64,000 nt of DNA from Mantamonas sphyraenae. Its lineage: Eukaryota > CRuMs > Mantamonadidae. Under the pieces are notes generated by a model. The model had not been told where the DNA came from, did no database searches, and saw nothing but the letters and a program-made list of their open reading frames with translations. Positions 1 through 11,214 of the stretch are shown piece after piece (positions within the stretch are counted from its first letter, which is position 1; each line of letters starts with the position of its first letter). Location of the stretch: assembly GCA_026936335.1 (NCBI GenBank), contig JAPMXV010000059.1, positions 124,001-188,000 on the forward strand. Direction: 5' to 3'. The position numbers were made by a program, and so were the translations under genes.

Positions 1-97
1 TGTGTGCGTGTGCTGGGAGCCAGGGAGTCGCATGCGCGGATTTCTTTTCGAATCTCAACCCCACCCCCCACTCAACCCCCACTCAACCCCTGCCTTA

Positions 98-355
98 CCT
101 CCTCTTGTGCAGCTTGGTGGCCGTGTGTGCCTTGAGGGCGTCGCTGTCCATGAAAAAGCGAGAGCAGGACACGCAGTAGAACTTGCCTGCGCCCGGAAGG
201 TCCAGATCCACCTCCCTGGGTTTGCCGGTGTCGCCAAACTCGCTCAGTTCGGCGTGCACTTGGTCGTGGTCCAGCTTGCGGTTGCGAAGCCGTGTGCCCT
301 TTCGCGTCTGCTTCTTGTCCGCTTTGCTCTTCTTGCGTTTGTAGACGCCTCCCAT
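98..355 (-). CDS. BUD20: BUD20/ZNF593-type C2H2 zinc-finger protein, first exon (partial)
   Basis: The 86 codons carry a basic Lys/Arg-rich N-terminus, the family motif 'DLDLPGAGKFYC', and one C2H2 finger (Cys61, Cys64, His77, His83) followed by LHKRR. Family members are small 60S pre-ribosome factors that shuttle between nucleolus and cytoplasm. The ATG is at 355. The TAA at 97-95 lies inside a good donor (AGG|TAAGG read as AG|GTAAGG). The sequence to the left edge looks like an intron ending in CACGCACACA, so the protein probably continues outside the window. The gene is divergent from the glycosylase at 410, with only 54 bp between start codons. Family call is good; the 3' end is missing. 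Confidence 0.8.
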
Positions 356-409
356 GTGTGTGTGTGTGTGTGTGTGTGTGCCTGCGGGTGCGCAGCCAGG
401 GCAAACAGC
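356..409. promoter_or_regulatory. 54-bp divergent intergenic region with (TG)n tract
   Basis: The whole space between the BUD20-like ATG (minus) and the glycosylase ATG (plus) is 54 bp, about half of it a TG repeat. It must hold both core promoters or 5' UTRs. No TATA box is visible. Confidence 0.5.
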
Positions 410-1439
410 ATGACCACACGCAAGTTGGATGACCTGCAAGATTGGGGGGATTTGGATGGGTTTGAGGATGATCCGTCGCTCAGTGACATTGTCGTTGAAG
501 CTTCGTCGTCCGAGAGCAATGAGCCAGCAGCCGGCGGATGGCAACGCACCCTGGAGGAGGAGCAGGCATGGCAGGCCCGCAAGCGTCAGCGGCGCGAGCA
601 GCTCCAGACAAAAGTTGTTGTTGACGACTCCACATACACCGGCTACAACGTCGAAGAGCGTCGCAAGGCCAAGGCCGAAGCGATGATTTCGAGCTTCGTC
701 AACGTCGGCAGCGACGGAAAGGCCCGCTGCTGGGGCAGCATCTCGGAGGGGGAGCGTGATTTCCATGACAACGCGTGGGGCGTCCCTGTGCTCGACGACA
801 CAAAGCTGTTTGAGCTGCTCACGCTCAACGTGTTCCAGCCGGTACGTGGGGGTTCCCGAGAACCTTTTGTTCGAGACCATGGCACGCTGACACACACGCA
901 CACACCACAACACACAGGGACTCAACTGGCGCCAGATCATGAACAAGGCACCAAACATCAAAGCTGCGTTTCTGGACTACGACATCGTCAAGGTGGCTTC
1001 GTTCAGCGACGACGACATCAACCGGCTGCTCAAGCTTCCCGACGGCGAGTTTATACGCAACAAAGCAAAGATCCTGGCCACTGTGTCCAATGCACAGGCA
1101 GTGTGCATCCTCCGTGCTGAAAACAGGTGTTCTTGGGCAAAGTGGCTGTGGACAAATCCAGACATCTGGCCCGAACACGATTTTGACGCCTCGTCTCGCC
1201 TCCAGCCATTCATCAAACCCACCACATTCTACGAGAGCTTTTGTGAGACAAACACCGAGTTTTCACGGCGCCTTGCAAAGGTGCTCCTGGCCAATGGCTT
1301 TGCCTTTCTCGGTCCCATCAACACCTACACATTTGCCCAGAGCGCTGGGTTCTACAACATGCACCTGGATGGCTGTTGGCGCTCTCACAAGGAAAACATC
1401 AAGAACGAGCTTGTGCCGAAGTATGGCGAGCTGAAATGA
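410..1439 (+). CDS. DNA-3-methyladenine glycosylase I (TagA family)
   Basis: Two exons, 410-841 and 918-1439 (317 aa). The intron is GTACGT...CTGACACAC...CACACAG, and the join gives FQP|GLNW, matching QAGLSW in TagA. Residues 1-~100 are an acidic, Lys/Arg-mixed extension absent from bacterial TagA. The core follows: RCWG, FHDNAWGVPVLDD, KLFELL, FIRNKAKI, and a C-terminal HLDGCW. The Cys, His, His, Cys positions that bind zinc in E. coli TAG appear present. Family enzymes excise 3-methyladenine from alkylated DNA. By eye alignment, the TAG Glu38 position (LEGAQAGLSW) is Asn here (LNVFQPGLNW), which could change base recognition. The stop lies 9 bp from the convergent gene's stop. Confidence 0.85.
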
Positions 1440-1448
1440 ATTCCGCCA

Positions 1449-4400
1449 TCAAACGCCCTCCAACACCTCCAGCAACGCATCCACCCACTGCACGAGCGCA
1501 TGCGCAGTCTTGAACACACAGCGGTACTCCTGGTTCATCCTTGCCTTTTCCAGCTTGGACGCCTCGATCTCCTGGCTCGTGAACTTGGAGATCTTAAACT
1601 CGGTTTCCCCTCCAAGCACGGCACGAACACGCTGCAGCACCTTTTTCGCCTCAGCCACACTTGCAGCTTTGTACCACATCATCGCCTCGGCGCCCACGTA
1701 CACCACCGTCGACATCATGGCCGTATACTTGTGGTACGCGGCAGAGAAGTGGCGCACGTCGCCGTCAAGTCGTGGCGACAGGGCCAGCACCTCCTTGCAC
1801 TCTCCAAGCTGCATGTCCTGTGCCATTTGTCGCTGGACCACACCCTGCAGCGCCACAAACCCGCCTTCGGTCAGCAGACCGCCCACAATACGCCTCTGCA
1901 GATCCCGCACCTGGTCCTCCACGTACAGCTGCTCCTGTGTGCCCAGACCACCCCAGGACTCCAGTGCAGCGCGCATTCCCTCGTCCTTTGTCAGTAGTGA
2001 CTTCATCAGCGGCTCTACCATCTGGCACAAGAACAGCATTCCGCGTGTCGCCGGCCGAGTGTCGATGCCGTTCACAATGTGCGCAATATCCTCCAGAAGC
2101 GTGGCGTTCGCCTTGTCCACCGCCTCCCGCACCTCCTTCAGCATCACTGGGCTTGCCATGCTCTCGGGCTTGCTCACATTGAACGCCTTTACAAACATCC
2201 CCTGTCCACGCACCCGTCCAAACGCTCCTCGGTACCGCAGCGGCGCATGCCCAAAGTTCATCTCCACCTTCCACTTGCCCTCCTGTGTGCCCATCACACA
2301 CGCATACACCGCCTTGTTCTCCTCCCCCATCCCTGCATACGCCACTCCCTGGTACACCCCGTCCACCGCATACGCCACACATCCCCGCTCATAGTCCACA
2401 AGCACGCTCACCACACGGCATCGCTTGCTCGCCACCATCGCTTCCAGCTTCCCTGGTTCATCATCCACCGCGTCTTTGCCCTTGCCCTTGCCCTTGCCCT
2501 TGTTTCCATACAGGCCTCCCATCCCCGCCGCAGCCTCCTCCTCCTCATCCGCCTCCCACACCTCCGCTCCACCCTCTCCCTTCCACGCCTCTGGTTCAAA
2601 CCCGCCGCAGAACGTCGCCTCTGCTCCTGCCTCCCTCAGATCCCCCGGTGTCTTGACCAGCCGTCCGTCCGATCGAAGCGCAAACACAGCGCCCGTTCGC
2701 CCGCCCTCCACACCACGCAGACTCATCTCTGTGCTCACTCCAATCGCCACTCCTCCACCCAGCTCGTCCTCGCACGTCACAACCGCTTCAAACACGCTCA
2801 CACCTCGCACAAACGGCAAGTCGCTGCACACGTACGCGCTGTGCTCTCGCGCCGCCTCTTCTGCATGCTCCACCGTCAGGCCATCTGCACTCACACGCAC
2901 GTTCTCTCCGTTCGACGCCTCCATACGCGATGGCCCCTGCATCGCCGCACTCTTCCTCTGCACCTGTTCCACACGCAACTGCAGCTTGCTCATGCCCTTG
3001 ACCCCTTCCATGCGCTGGCCACCCATGCGGTACGACGAGCGCATCGTTGCCCAGTACCGCTGCATGCGTGCAAGCTCCTTGGCCGCTTCGTCCTCGTCCA
3101 GTTCCACCTCTACCACAACTTCGCGATGAGTCCACGCCGACTCTCTCAAGAGGAGGTCCGGGTTTATCGCACCCGTTTGCTCGTGTCGTCGCATGCTGCG
3201 GTCCATCGTCTCCTTCTTCTTCTTCTTCTTTGACATTTTCGCCTCCTCCTTCGCAGGTTTTGCTTCCAAGGCATCCTCCTGCTTTGACTGCGGCTGAGCC
3301 TGTGCAGACTCGCGCGAGACGTCCCTTTTTCGCCTTCGCTTCCCGCCACGCCTCCTCTGAATGCTCTCCAGCTCGATCTCTGGCTCCGGTTGCATCGCAG
3401 ACGACGACTTGGCGGAGCCAAAGTTGATGCTCACACTCGGCATGCTCAGGCTATTGGACGACTTTGCGGAGTTGCTTTCGTACTTTTCGTCGTCGGCAAA
3501 CAACCCGGCTGCACTCAGGTAATTTCGCACGTTGTAGTGGCTCATGACACCGCTCATGGGGATCTCACGGTGAACCTTGTCGGATTCGCTCTCAAAGACG
3601 TCCTCGTACTCGACCCCAGCCATGGCAATCTGCTGGGTAAAGGCAAGGGCGACGCTTGTCTTGCCGACTTTAGTGCTGCCGTGCAGACACACCGTCGCGC
3701 GGTTTGTGGCTTGTGAGTCGGGCAGGTACGACGCCAGATGAATGATCGCCTGCTCCACAGACGTGATGTCTGCCGTTGTGCACTCTTTGTAGCTGCAGTT
3801 TCTGAAGAACGTCGCACCATCCACTCCCTCCGACGCCTCCACACGACGCTCCTCCGTCAGATCACACTTGTTGCCCAGAAGCATGAACGCCACACTTTCA
3901 CTGTGCCCGCCAGAGATCCCCTGCTGCAGTTCCGACATGATCTCCATCGCTTCGTCCAGCGATTGCGGACGCGTCACGTCAAACACAACCACATGGGCAT
4001 CGCTCTCGTCCAGGCGGCTCTTGCCACGTGCCACCTTGAACGTCAGCGACATGGTGTCGTTTCGCAAGCCTGTCGTCGGGTGCCCCTCCCCGTCGCCGTG
4101 GTGGTGTTTGAGCGAGCCCATCGCATTGGCACGCACCTGTCCGTTGCGCAGCCCCGTGTGCACCAGTTGATGCATCTCTGCAAACCGCATTCTGCGCTGC
4201 TCAACGTGATCCTTGGACAGGTGCTCCATCAGCAGGCCCTTGCGCCTGTTTGCAGCCTGGCCGAGTTTGACCATCACCTCCTTAAAGGCCACTGCCTCCT
4301 CGCCGAGTGCCTTGAGCTTCTTCTCCTCGCTGTACTCGTTCGCCAGTGCATCCACAAACCCGTAGCAGCCGCTCATCCACCCCAGCGGCGACACGCTGTC

Positions 4401-6492
4401 CAGCGCCTCCTCGCTCTCCACCTCTCCGTAGTACCGCCCCTGCACATACGTCTGCATCTTGAACAGAAAGTGCTCTGCCAGGTCGTTGTTGTACGACTCG
4501 CCCGTCAGCAGCACATACATGCATCGCCAGTCGTTGCTCTGGTGCAGCTTTCCATACGTGCCCAGCGACGAACTGCCCCTGTACCACGCACTGTTGTCGC
4601 ACGACTCCATGTGCTTCATCACCAGCCGCATGATCGACCCTTTCGCAGGGTCAAACGACTGTCCATACGCAAACAGCGGCACACGGTCGCTCTGCCTCGC
4701 CACCGCGCAGTAGCGAATCTGTCCCAACCCGCCGTCTCTCGTGTCAGTGTGTGTGCCCTCACCCACCCCCTTGTCGCATCATTCCACCCTCACCCCCTCA
4801 CCTTGTCAATCGACACCACCCGCCCGTCGTCCATCACCACCTCTGTGGCCATGTTCACAGGGTGGAACGCAATGTTCAGCACAAAGATCACAAGCACAAT
4901 CACAGTGAGCACATTCAGCACAAAGAAGCCCGTCACAATCGTCTGCCCAAGCACACTCATCGCATCCCATGCTGCACTCTGCTCCACAAACAGATAGATC
5001 ACCATCCCGGCGCAGCCCAACGTCACAACCACAAACGCAGCCAGGTACACCTTGACGTAATGCTTGTGGTTCAGCACGTTCACGTACGTGTACGGGTTGC
5101 CCTCTTCGTCGTACAGCTGCGGCGCAGACGCATCCTCGTTCTTCCCACCCTTCCGCACCTTGATGTTCTTGCGGATCTGGTCCATCAGGTTGATCCCGCC
5201 GATCACAACCTCCTTCTTCATCATCACCGAGTAGAAGATCACCAGGTAGAACACACACACGAGGGAGTAGCCCACCACAATGCCCAGGATCAGGCGCAGG
5301 TCGTTTGTGAGCGACTCCAGCACCACGTAGATCGAATACACCACAAACACCTGCATCGCCGTCAGCACACAGAACATGCTCAGCGCAAAGTACCGCGTCT
5401 CGTCCTTCTGTGCACCCATCACCAGCTTCTTGAAAAAGGTCTCCTTCTTCAGGGCGATTTGGCTGCGCTCCAGCCAGCCAGTGTCTGTGTCAGCGTTTCT
5501 CCTTCTCCCCACATCACCTGCCGCCTCCACTCATCCCACCACACAACGCACCGTGTCGGTGTCAACACCAGAAACGGCCCAAACGCCATTGTGATTGCCC
5601 CAAACCCAAACGACGACTTGTACAGCAGATCCAGCTCGCTCGTGGCTGGGCTGTTCAACACAAGCACCAGCATGTTGAAGGCAAAGTACCACGCGCCAGC
5701 AAAGAACCCCAGCGCCAGTGCTGTGTGCGGTTTGTGTCCGTGTGATCGTGTGCATGCCCAGGGCAATCGGGGTCGCTGTGTCAGTGCTCGCCGCGTTTCT
5801 GTGTGTGCGGGTTGTCCCGGAGAGCCCTCCCGAGGCAAAACACACCTTTCGGCCGGTGCTGGCTCATCTGAAACACCGTCGACACATATTTGTTGGCCGA
5901 CGACACCAGCGCAGACACAAACAGGCCCACAGTGATAAAGGCAAAGTTCTGTGGTGGGGATGGCGTATGTGCGACGACGGCAACGACGCACAAATGGACG
6001 AGGAAGGAATTCGAGCAAACACCGCACGCACACACACGCGCACACACGAGAGGCAACGAGGTCCAGACAAAGGCATGTGCAAGCAAAAGGGAGGAGTGTC
6101 AGCTACATGTGTACGTTTTGCAAACACGAGGGGCCAGTGACATACCGCTTGGAGCGAAGGGTCTGCTGGCTGGCTGCTCATTGTGTTGGACATGGCGGCG
6201 CATGTGAGGATGCCAATTGTTCATTTTTTGTGCACTGCTTCCTCTGTTCCCCTTCCCTTCGCCCATCTCACACCTTCTTGTCCTCCAAGCTCTTCATCTC
6301 CACGTTTGCAGCTGCTTTGGTCTCGCTGACCGGCCTGTCAACAAGGCCCGTGATGGCCAGCCAGCTGTTGCCCATGCTAAACACCACCAGGATGATGTAA
6401 AGGGCACCTGTGTTTCGTGTGACGGATGCAACAGTCGAGTGTGCACTGCACGTGCCGCCCTTCCCACCCAACAAAACCACCCGCTTGCCCAT
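1449..6492 (-). CDS. 8TM protein fused to longin-like, permuted GTPase-like and SPRY domains
   Basis: Six exons on the minus strand: 6492(?)-6274, 6169-6146 (24 nt), 5948-5846, 5720-5552, 5462-4802, 4718-1449; about 1480 aa. All internal joins close in frame with GT/CTGAC/CAG signals. About eight hydrophobic segments come first (e.g. ALYIILVVFSMGNSWLAITG, LILGIVVGYSLVCVFYLVIF). The long cytosolic part follows: a longin-like domain (IRYCAVARQSDRVPLFAYGQ onward), a Ras-like region in permuted order (FDVTRP, GNKCDL, then CLHGSTKVGKTS), a Lys-rich low-complexity stretch, and a SPRY-like domain. No known gene was recognised. The 5' end is uncertain: an acceptor GAAACACAG at about 6402 may mean an upstream exon exists, in which case the ATG at 6492 is wrong. 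The large last exon could also be a separate gene starting near 4766, but that ATG sits in intron-like sequence. Confidence 0.6.
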
Positions 6493-6493
6493 C

Positions 6494-7961
6494 ATGGTTA
6501 GTGCCCCACACCCTCACCCACTCCCACACCCACTCCCGCCTCTGACCCAAAACACCCCCCCACCGGCGCGCACGACCCCTGCCTGTGCCCCACACACAGT
6601 CTGTCGCTAGTTTCGGCGGTGGCACGTTGAGCCAAAAGGAAGGCCATCTGTACAAGAAGAGCACGTTTGGCAAGAAGCAGTTCTGGTTTGAGCTGCGAAA
6701 CAACACCCTGAGCTGGTACAAGTCAGATACGGGCATTGGGGTAGGTTGTGTGTGACGTCCAGTGCCCAGAACAGCTGCCCGACGCCCGCGACGCTCCCGG
6801 ACAACGCGACTGACCCTCCGACCATGTCTCAGCTCGGCGACCCTGTAGATACGGCCTTTCTGCGCCACGCATCCGTGGAGGACACCGGAAATCTCACCAT
6901 GAAGCTGGAGACAAAGAGTGGCACCATGAACCTGACAGCAGGTGAGTCACCATGCGTGCGCACGGCCACCCGCGTCCGCCACGCTCGCAGAGCGTGTCCT
7001 TTTGCCTCCGGGAACCGCCTTTGCCTCGCCTCCCCACGCACTCACACGCCGCCCTTTCCCATCATCGCGCCCGCAGAGAGCTCGAGTGAATATCAGGAAT
7101 GGCTGGAAGAGCTGCAAAAAGCCATCCAGTCGGCCACGGAAGAGGTGAGTGGCCGCGCACGAAAAAAGGCGGGTGTCGAACGACCGTTTGCGGCGCAGGC
7201 ACGGCTGACACGCACGCACACCGGGGTTTCCTGCATGCGACACAACGCATGCACACACACATACACACACCCGTGGACACATTTTGCACGCACCTCCTGC
7301 ACAGCTGCCTCTGTGGCAATTGTCGCCAGACTACTCGGGGTGGCTGACGAAAAAGGGAGCCAACCGGAAGAACTGGAAACAGAGGTTCTTTGTGATGAAG
7401 GGCAATTCGATTTGGTACTTCAAGGAGGATGTGATCAACGTAAGCTCGGCGAGGGAGGAGGAGCCTCTGGGGGAGATGAACCTGTATGGGGCCACGCTGG
7501 AGGAGACGACGGAAAAGCCCAACGCCTGGATCGTGAGCACCATGCTGAGGGACTACCCGGTGTACGCAGAGAACGAACAGGAGAAGGAGGGCTGGATGAC
7601 AGCCATCACCAAACAGCTCAAGACTAATCTGGGCTCGGAGGAGGACTGGCTGGACAACCCGGAAAAGGAGGGCTACCTCACCAAGCAAGGCGAAAAGGTG
7701 AAGAACTGGAAGAAGCGCTGGTTCACCCTCAAAAAGAAGAACCTGTACTATTTCAAAACCAAGCCCGAGGGCTCCAACAACGTCATGCCCGTGGGGGTCA
7801 TCAAACTCAACGGGTGCTCCGTCGACGACGACAACAGCCAGGGCCAGGACTGGTGTTTCACCATCAAAACACCCGGTCGCGACTATTACGTCTGTGCAGA
7901 GGATGCCTCGGACATGAACAGCTGGATGTCGGCCATCCTGGAGGCGGTCCTGGCCGACTGA
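6494..7961 (+). CDS. Triple pleckstrin-homology-domain protein
   Basis: Five exons: 6494-6496 (ATG only), 6600-6740, 6833-6941, 7077-7144, 7305-7961; 325 aa. PH1 (KEGHLYKKSTFGKKQFWFEL...) is split over three exons and ends in EYQEWLEELQKAI. PH2 (SGWLTKKGANRKNWKQRFF) and PH3 (EGYLTKQGEKVKNWKKRWFTL ... DYYVCAEDASDMNSW) fill the last exon. Each has the final-helix Trp. PH2 and PH3 carry the K-x(n)-K/R-x-R basic motif of the beta1-beta2 loop, so phosphoinositide binding at membranes is likely. There is no catalytic domain, so an adaptor role is inferred. The start codon directly abuts donor GTTAGT, and the intron has CTCTGACCC then CACACACAG. Confidence 0.85.
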
Positions 7962-8017
7962 TGGCTGGGATGGATGGATTTCTCATTGTGTGGCCTCGCA
8001 GTGGCAAGCACCTGCAA

Positions 8018-8018
<1 letters not shown>

Positions 8019-8051
<33 letters not shown>
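8019..8051. repeat. (CA)16 microsatellite
   Basis: Pure CA dinucleotide repeat between the PH gene stop (7961) and the proteasome gene start (8175). It is probably 3' flank or promoter sequence of these tandem plus-strand genes. Confidence 0.9.
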
Positions 8052-8052
<1 letters not shown>

Positions 8053-8174
8053 AACTGTACCCCTGCACTTCCACCACGCCTCCTGCCTCCTTCTTCACTC
8101 TCATCACCGGAAATCACAATGAACGCGGCCGCGCAGGCACACCCAGCCTCAACACTCGCATTTCCACAGCCACC

Positions 8175-9324
8175 ATGAGCCAAAAGGAGCCGCTGATTGA
8201 GGTGGAGGGATACGAAAAGGGGGGGTTCAACTTTGACAACGTGAAGCGCAACGAGGTGCTGGAGGAGAGCGGCCTGAAGAAGCCGACGGCCCTCAAGACG
8301 GGAACAACCATTGTTGGCGTTGTGTACAAGGTAAGGCGTGCAAAACAGCATTGGGCAACGTGATGAGGGGCGGTTGCATGTGGGGAGGTGATGCGAATGA
8401 TGGGCACGGGGCCGCGTTGGTTGTGGCCGGAAATTCCGACGGGGTTGGAAGAGTTGGCTGACCCTCTTTGTGCACAGGACGGCGTGGTGCTGGGCGCAGA
8501 CACGCGCGCAACCGCAGAGACAACTGTGTTTGACAAGAACTGCGAAAAGATCCACTACATTGCCCCCAACATCTACTGCTGTGGTGCAGGCACCGCCGCA
8601 GACACCGAGCACACCACCGCGCTCATCTCCTCCAAGCTGCGTCTCCACCGCTACGAGACGGGCAAGGAGTCGCGTGTTCGCACCGCCATGACCATGTTCA
8701 AGCAGGAGCTCTTCAAGTAGGTTTCCCACACGCCCTGCTCACGCCCTCGTCTCGCCTGCACGGCCGCGCACGCCAAGAGGGAAAAACGCGGCGGTGGAAA
8801 TCCAGCGTTTTGGAAGCTGACGACGCACCCGTCCCCTTCCCCTTCCCCTTCCCCTCTCACACACACACAGGTACCAAGGACATGTAAGTGCCGCTCTGGT
8901 GCTGGGAGGTGTCGACTTTGACGGCCCGTCGCTGTACACGGTGTACCCGCACGGAAGTGTGGATCGCCTGCCGTACGTGACCATGGGTTCCGGCTCGCTG
9001 GCAGCCATGGCTGTGTTTGAGGCGGACTACAAGGAGGGTCTAGAGGAAGAGGAGGCCAAGTTGCTGGTGCGTGATGCCATTGCGTCGGGTGTGTTCAACG
9101 ACTTGGGCTCCGGTGGCAACATCGACTTGTGCGTGATCCGCAGCGGCTCCACCGAGTTTCTGCGCAACTACGAACGCCCCAACGAGCGCCAGTACAGGCG
9201 TGAACTGGCCTACCAGTACCCGCGTGGCACCACCACCGTCATTCCCAAGCAGATTGTCCCGCTGGACCAGCGCGTGGTGGTCGAGCGCGTGGAAGAGGGC
9301 GAGATGGAACTCGACGAGATTTGA
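8175..9324 (+). CDS. PSMB7: 20S proteasome subunit beta2 (trypsin-like, PSMB7/PUP1 type)
   Basis: Three exons, 8175-8330, 8478-8716, 8871-9324; 282 aa. A 43-residue propeptide ends KTG and the mature enzyme begins at catalytic Thr44 ([21 protein letters not shown]). Asp of GADTRAT and Lys of DKNCEKIH are the catalytic partners. [56 protein letters not shown] and the C-terminal arm (IPKQIVPLD...) are beta2-specific. This subunit gives the trypsin-like activity of the core particle. The second donor splits the Lys codon (TTCAA|GTAGGT ... CAG|GTACCAAGG). Both introns carry CTGAC. Confidence 0.97.
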
Positions 9325-9444
9325 TTTGAGCAATGTGGTCGACACACAACAGCACAGAACACAGACAAACACCATCACAATACATAAACGACGACACACA
9401 ACTTCCACACTGCAACGTCACCTCCATTCCATTCGGCCCCACTT

Positions 9445-11145
9445 TCACAGGAGGTCGTCGCGCCTGCGCAGGTACTCCTGCAGGCGCAGGGAGGCATATT
9501 CGACATAATCAAATTCGATTTCGCTAAACTTGGACTGGACGAGGGACCAGATGGCCCACCAGAGGTGGGAGACGAGTGCGTACTGGTTGACCAGCACGTA
9601 CCAGTCGTTCAGCTCCTCCTCGGAGGCTTCGTACTCTTCGTCGTCGTGGTAGCCACGCAGGTAGGTGCGAAGCCATGCCAGTTGCGTGTCTTTGTCCGGG
9701 TACAGCGAGTAGTCTGCCTCGAAGCCTGCATACTCGCTAAAGTGGTTGCCCACGTCAAACGCAGGATGGCCCCAGTTGCTGTACTCAAAGTCGATGAAGC
9801 GAACCGTGTCCTCCTCTGCGTTATAAATGATGTTGCCGTTAAGGAGATCGTTGTGACACAACGTCACCGGGTCGTCCTCCTTCACCAGTTTCTCCTGCAG
9901 CATTGCCAGCTGCTCCACAAGCCACTCCCGCGTACACTGCGACACCACTCCCTCTCTGCACTGCACCAGCTCTTCAAACGCCTCCTCCGGTGTGTTCTTG
10001 ATCCATTTCGCAAGCGTCTTCCACTGGGAGCTTGTTTTCGGCGCTGCACAGCACCAAAGCACCAAAGCACCAATGCGGAGGTCAGCCATTTTCCCCTTCC
10101 CTTCACCTCTGTGTGTGCACATGCAATTTCGCCCTCTTTCTCCCACCACACGCTCTCTTGCCATGTGTGCTCTGTGTCCACGTACCTTCGTCGCCGTGGT
10201 CCAGCGAGTGCCAGTGGCCCAGTTTCGCCGCCACCAGCTGTGCAATGTGCTCCGAAGCCATTTCTGCACCCACCCCCCCACCACGCACGTGTGTCAGTCC
10301 ACCCCCACCATCGCTTTATGCCTTGCCCCTTGCACATGTGTCCATCCTTACCCTGCGTTGTCGGCGTCTCGCCCACGAAATACTCCGTCAGGTAGCCCAA
10401 AGAGTACGTGCCGTAGATCTGAGGCGCCTCGCCAAACTTGGCCAGCAGCCGGATGTGCTACCCAGCGTCCATGCAGCGTGTGCAAACCCCACGTGTCAGT
10501 TTCACACGCATGTGTGTGTGCTTATGGACGACTGATTGACCACACAAGGCCCAGCAACCCTGTGATCAAGCTGTGTGGCATGTCTTGGCGCGGGAACTTT
10601 TCATCAACTTTCCCGTCGACCTCGAGTGCCTGCGTGTGTATGGCCTCCCTGCGTACGCCTACCTTTGCCTCCAGGTCCCGTTCGATCAGATTCTCAGTGC
10701 CAAACCCAAACACGCGCACCAGCGCATCTGTGGGGCTGATCCCCTCCTGCCGCACCGTCAACTGATACACTGTGTCGTGGGGAGGCGACGTGGTCAGCAT
10801 TTTCCTTCGGTGTTTTCCCTTCAAAGCGCCGCACATCTCCACGTACGCTGGTTTGTGATGCCTCCACGCAGCTGCACCACCTCAATGTCTGGTTTGCTCA
10901 GGTTCTTCCATCCAGGCACCTTGTCAATGCCCAATTCCCTGTGCGTTGCGGTTGCCCACGTGTCAGCGTTGCACCCAGTCCGCGCCACACACCACCGCCG
11001 CACACACAGACACACACACACACACACAAACCAACCGCAACATGGCCAGCCGCACACTGGGATCTTTGGGCAGAGGCGAGTTGACCGCTTCTCCGCTTTC
11101 CGAGACCTTCTCCGTGTCAATGGTGAGTTCCGGGTGGTTCGACAT
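9445..11145 (-). CDS. Ethanolamine/choline kinase
   Basis: Six exons on the minus strand: 11145-11036, 10938-10847, 10769-10663, 10457-10352, 10263-10186, 10043-9445; 363 aa. All five introns have CTGAC before CAG. The N-lobe has GGITNQLYQL, LVRVFGFGTENLIERDLEAK and APQIYGTYSLGYLTEYFVG. The Brenner motif is HNDLLNGNII and the kinase-specific motif is FIDFEYSNWGHPAFDVGNHF. The family phosphorylates ethanolamine or choline with ATP, the first step of the Kennedy pathway, in the cytosol. NHFSEYAGF is closer to ethanolamine kinases, but substrate cannot be settled by reading. The stop is convergent with the proteasome gene, 120 bp away. Confidence 0.93.
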
Positions 11146-11214
11146 GATGATTGTGCGATTTGGCTGGCCGAACAAGTGGATGTGCACTGCACTCCACACT
11201 CACCAATGCCTTTT

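Noticed and set aside
4719-4766. ATG at 4766 as start of a separate longin/SPRY gene
   Set aside because: The codons MGEGTHTDTRDG come from GTGAGGGCACACACACTGAC, which looks like intron with a branch motif; skipping it joins 4802 to 4718 in frame. Not excluded.
8019-8051. CA and TG runs as CRISPR-like or telomeric arrays
   Set aside because: Simple dinucleotide microsatellites with no spacers; no CRISPR array exists in the window.
8701-8720. Premature stop (TTCAAGTAG) in the proteasome beta2 gene
   Set aside because: The TAG is within donor GTAGGT; splicing TTCAA|G restores Lys-Tyr-Gln-Gly as in all beta2 subunits.
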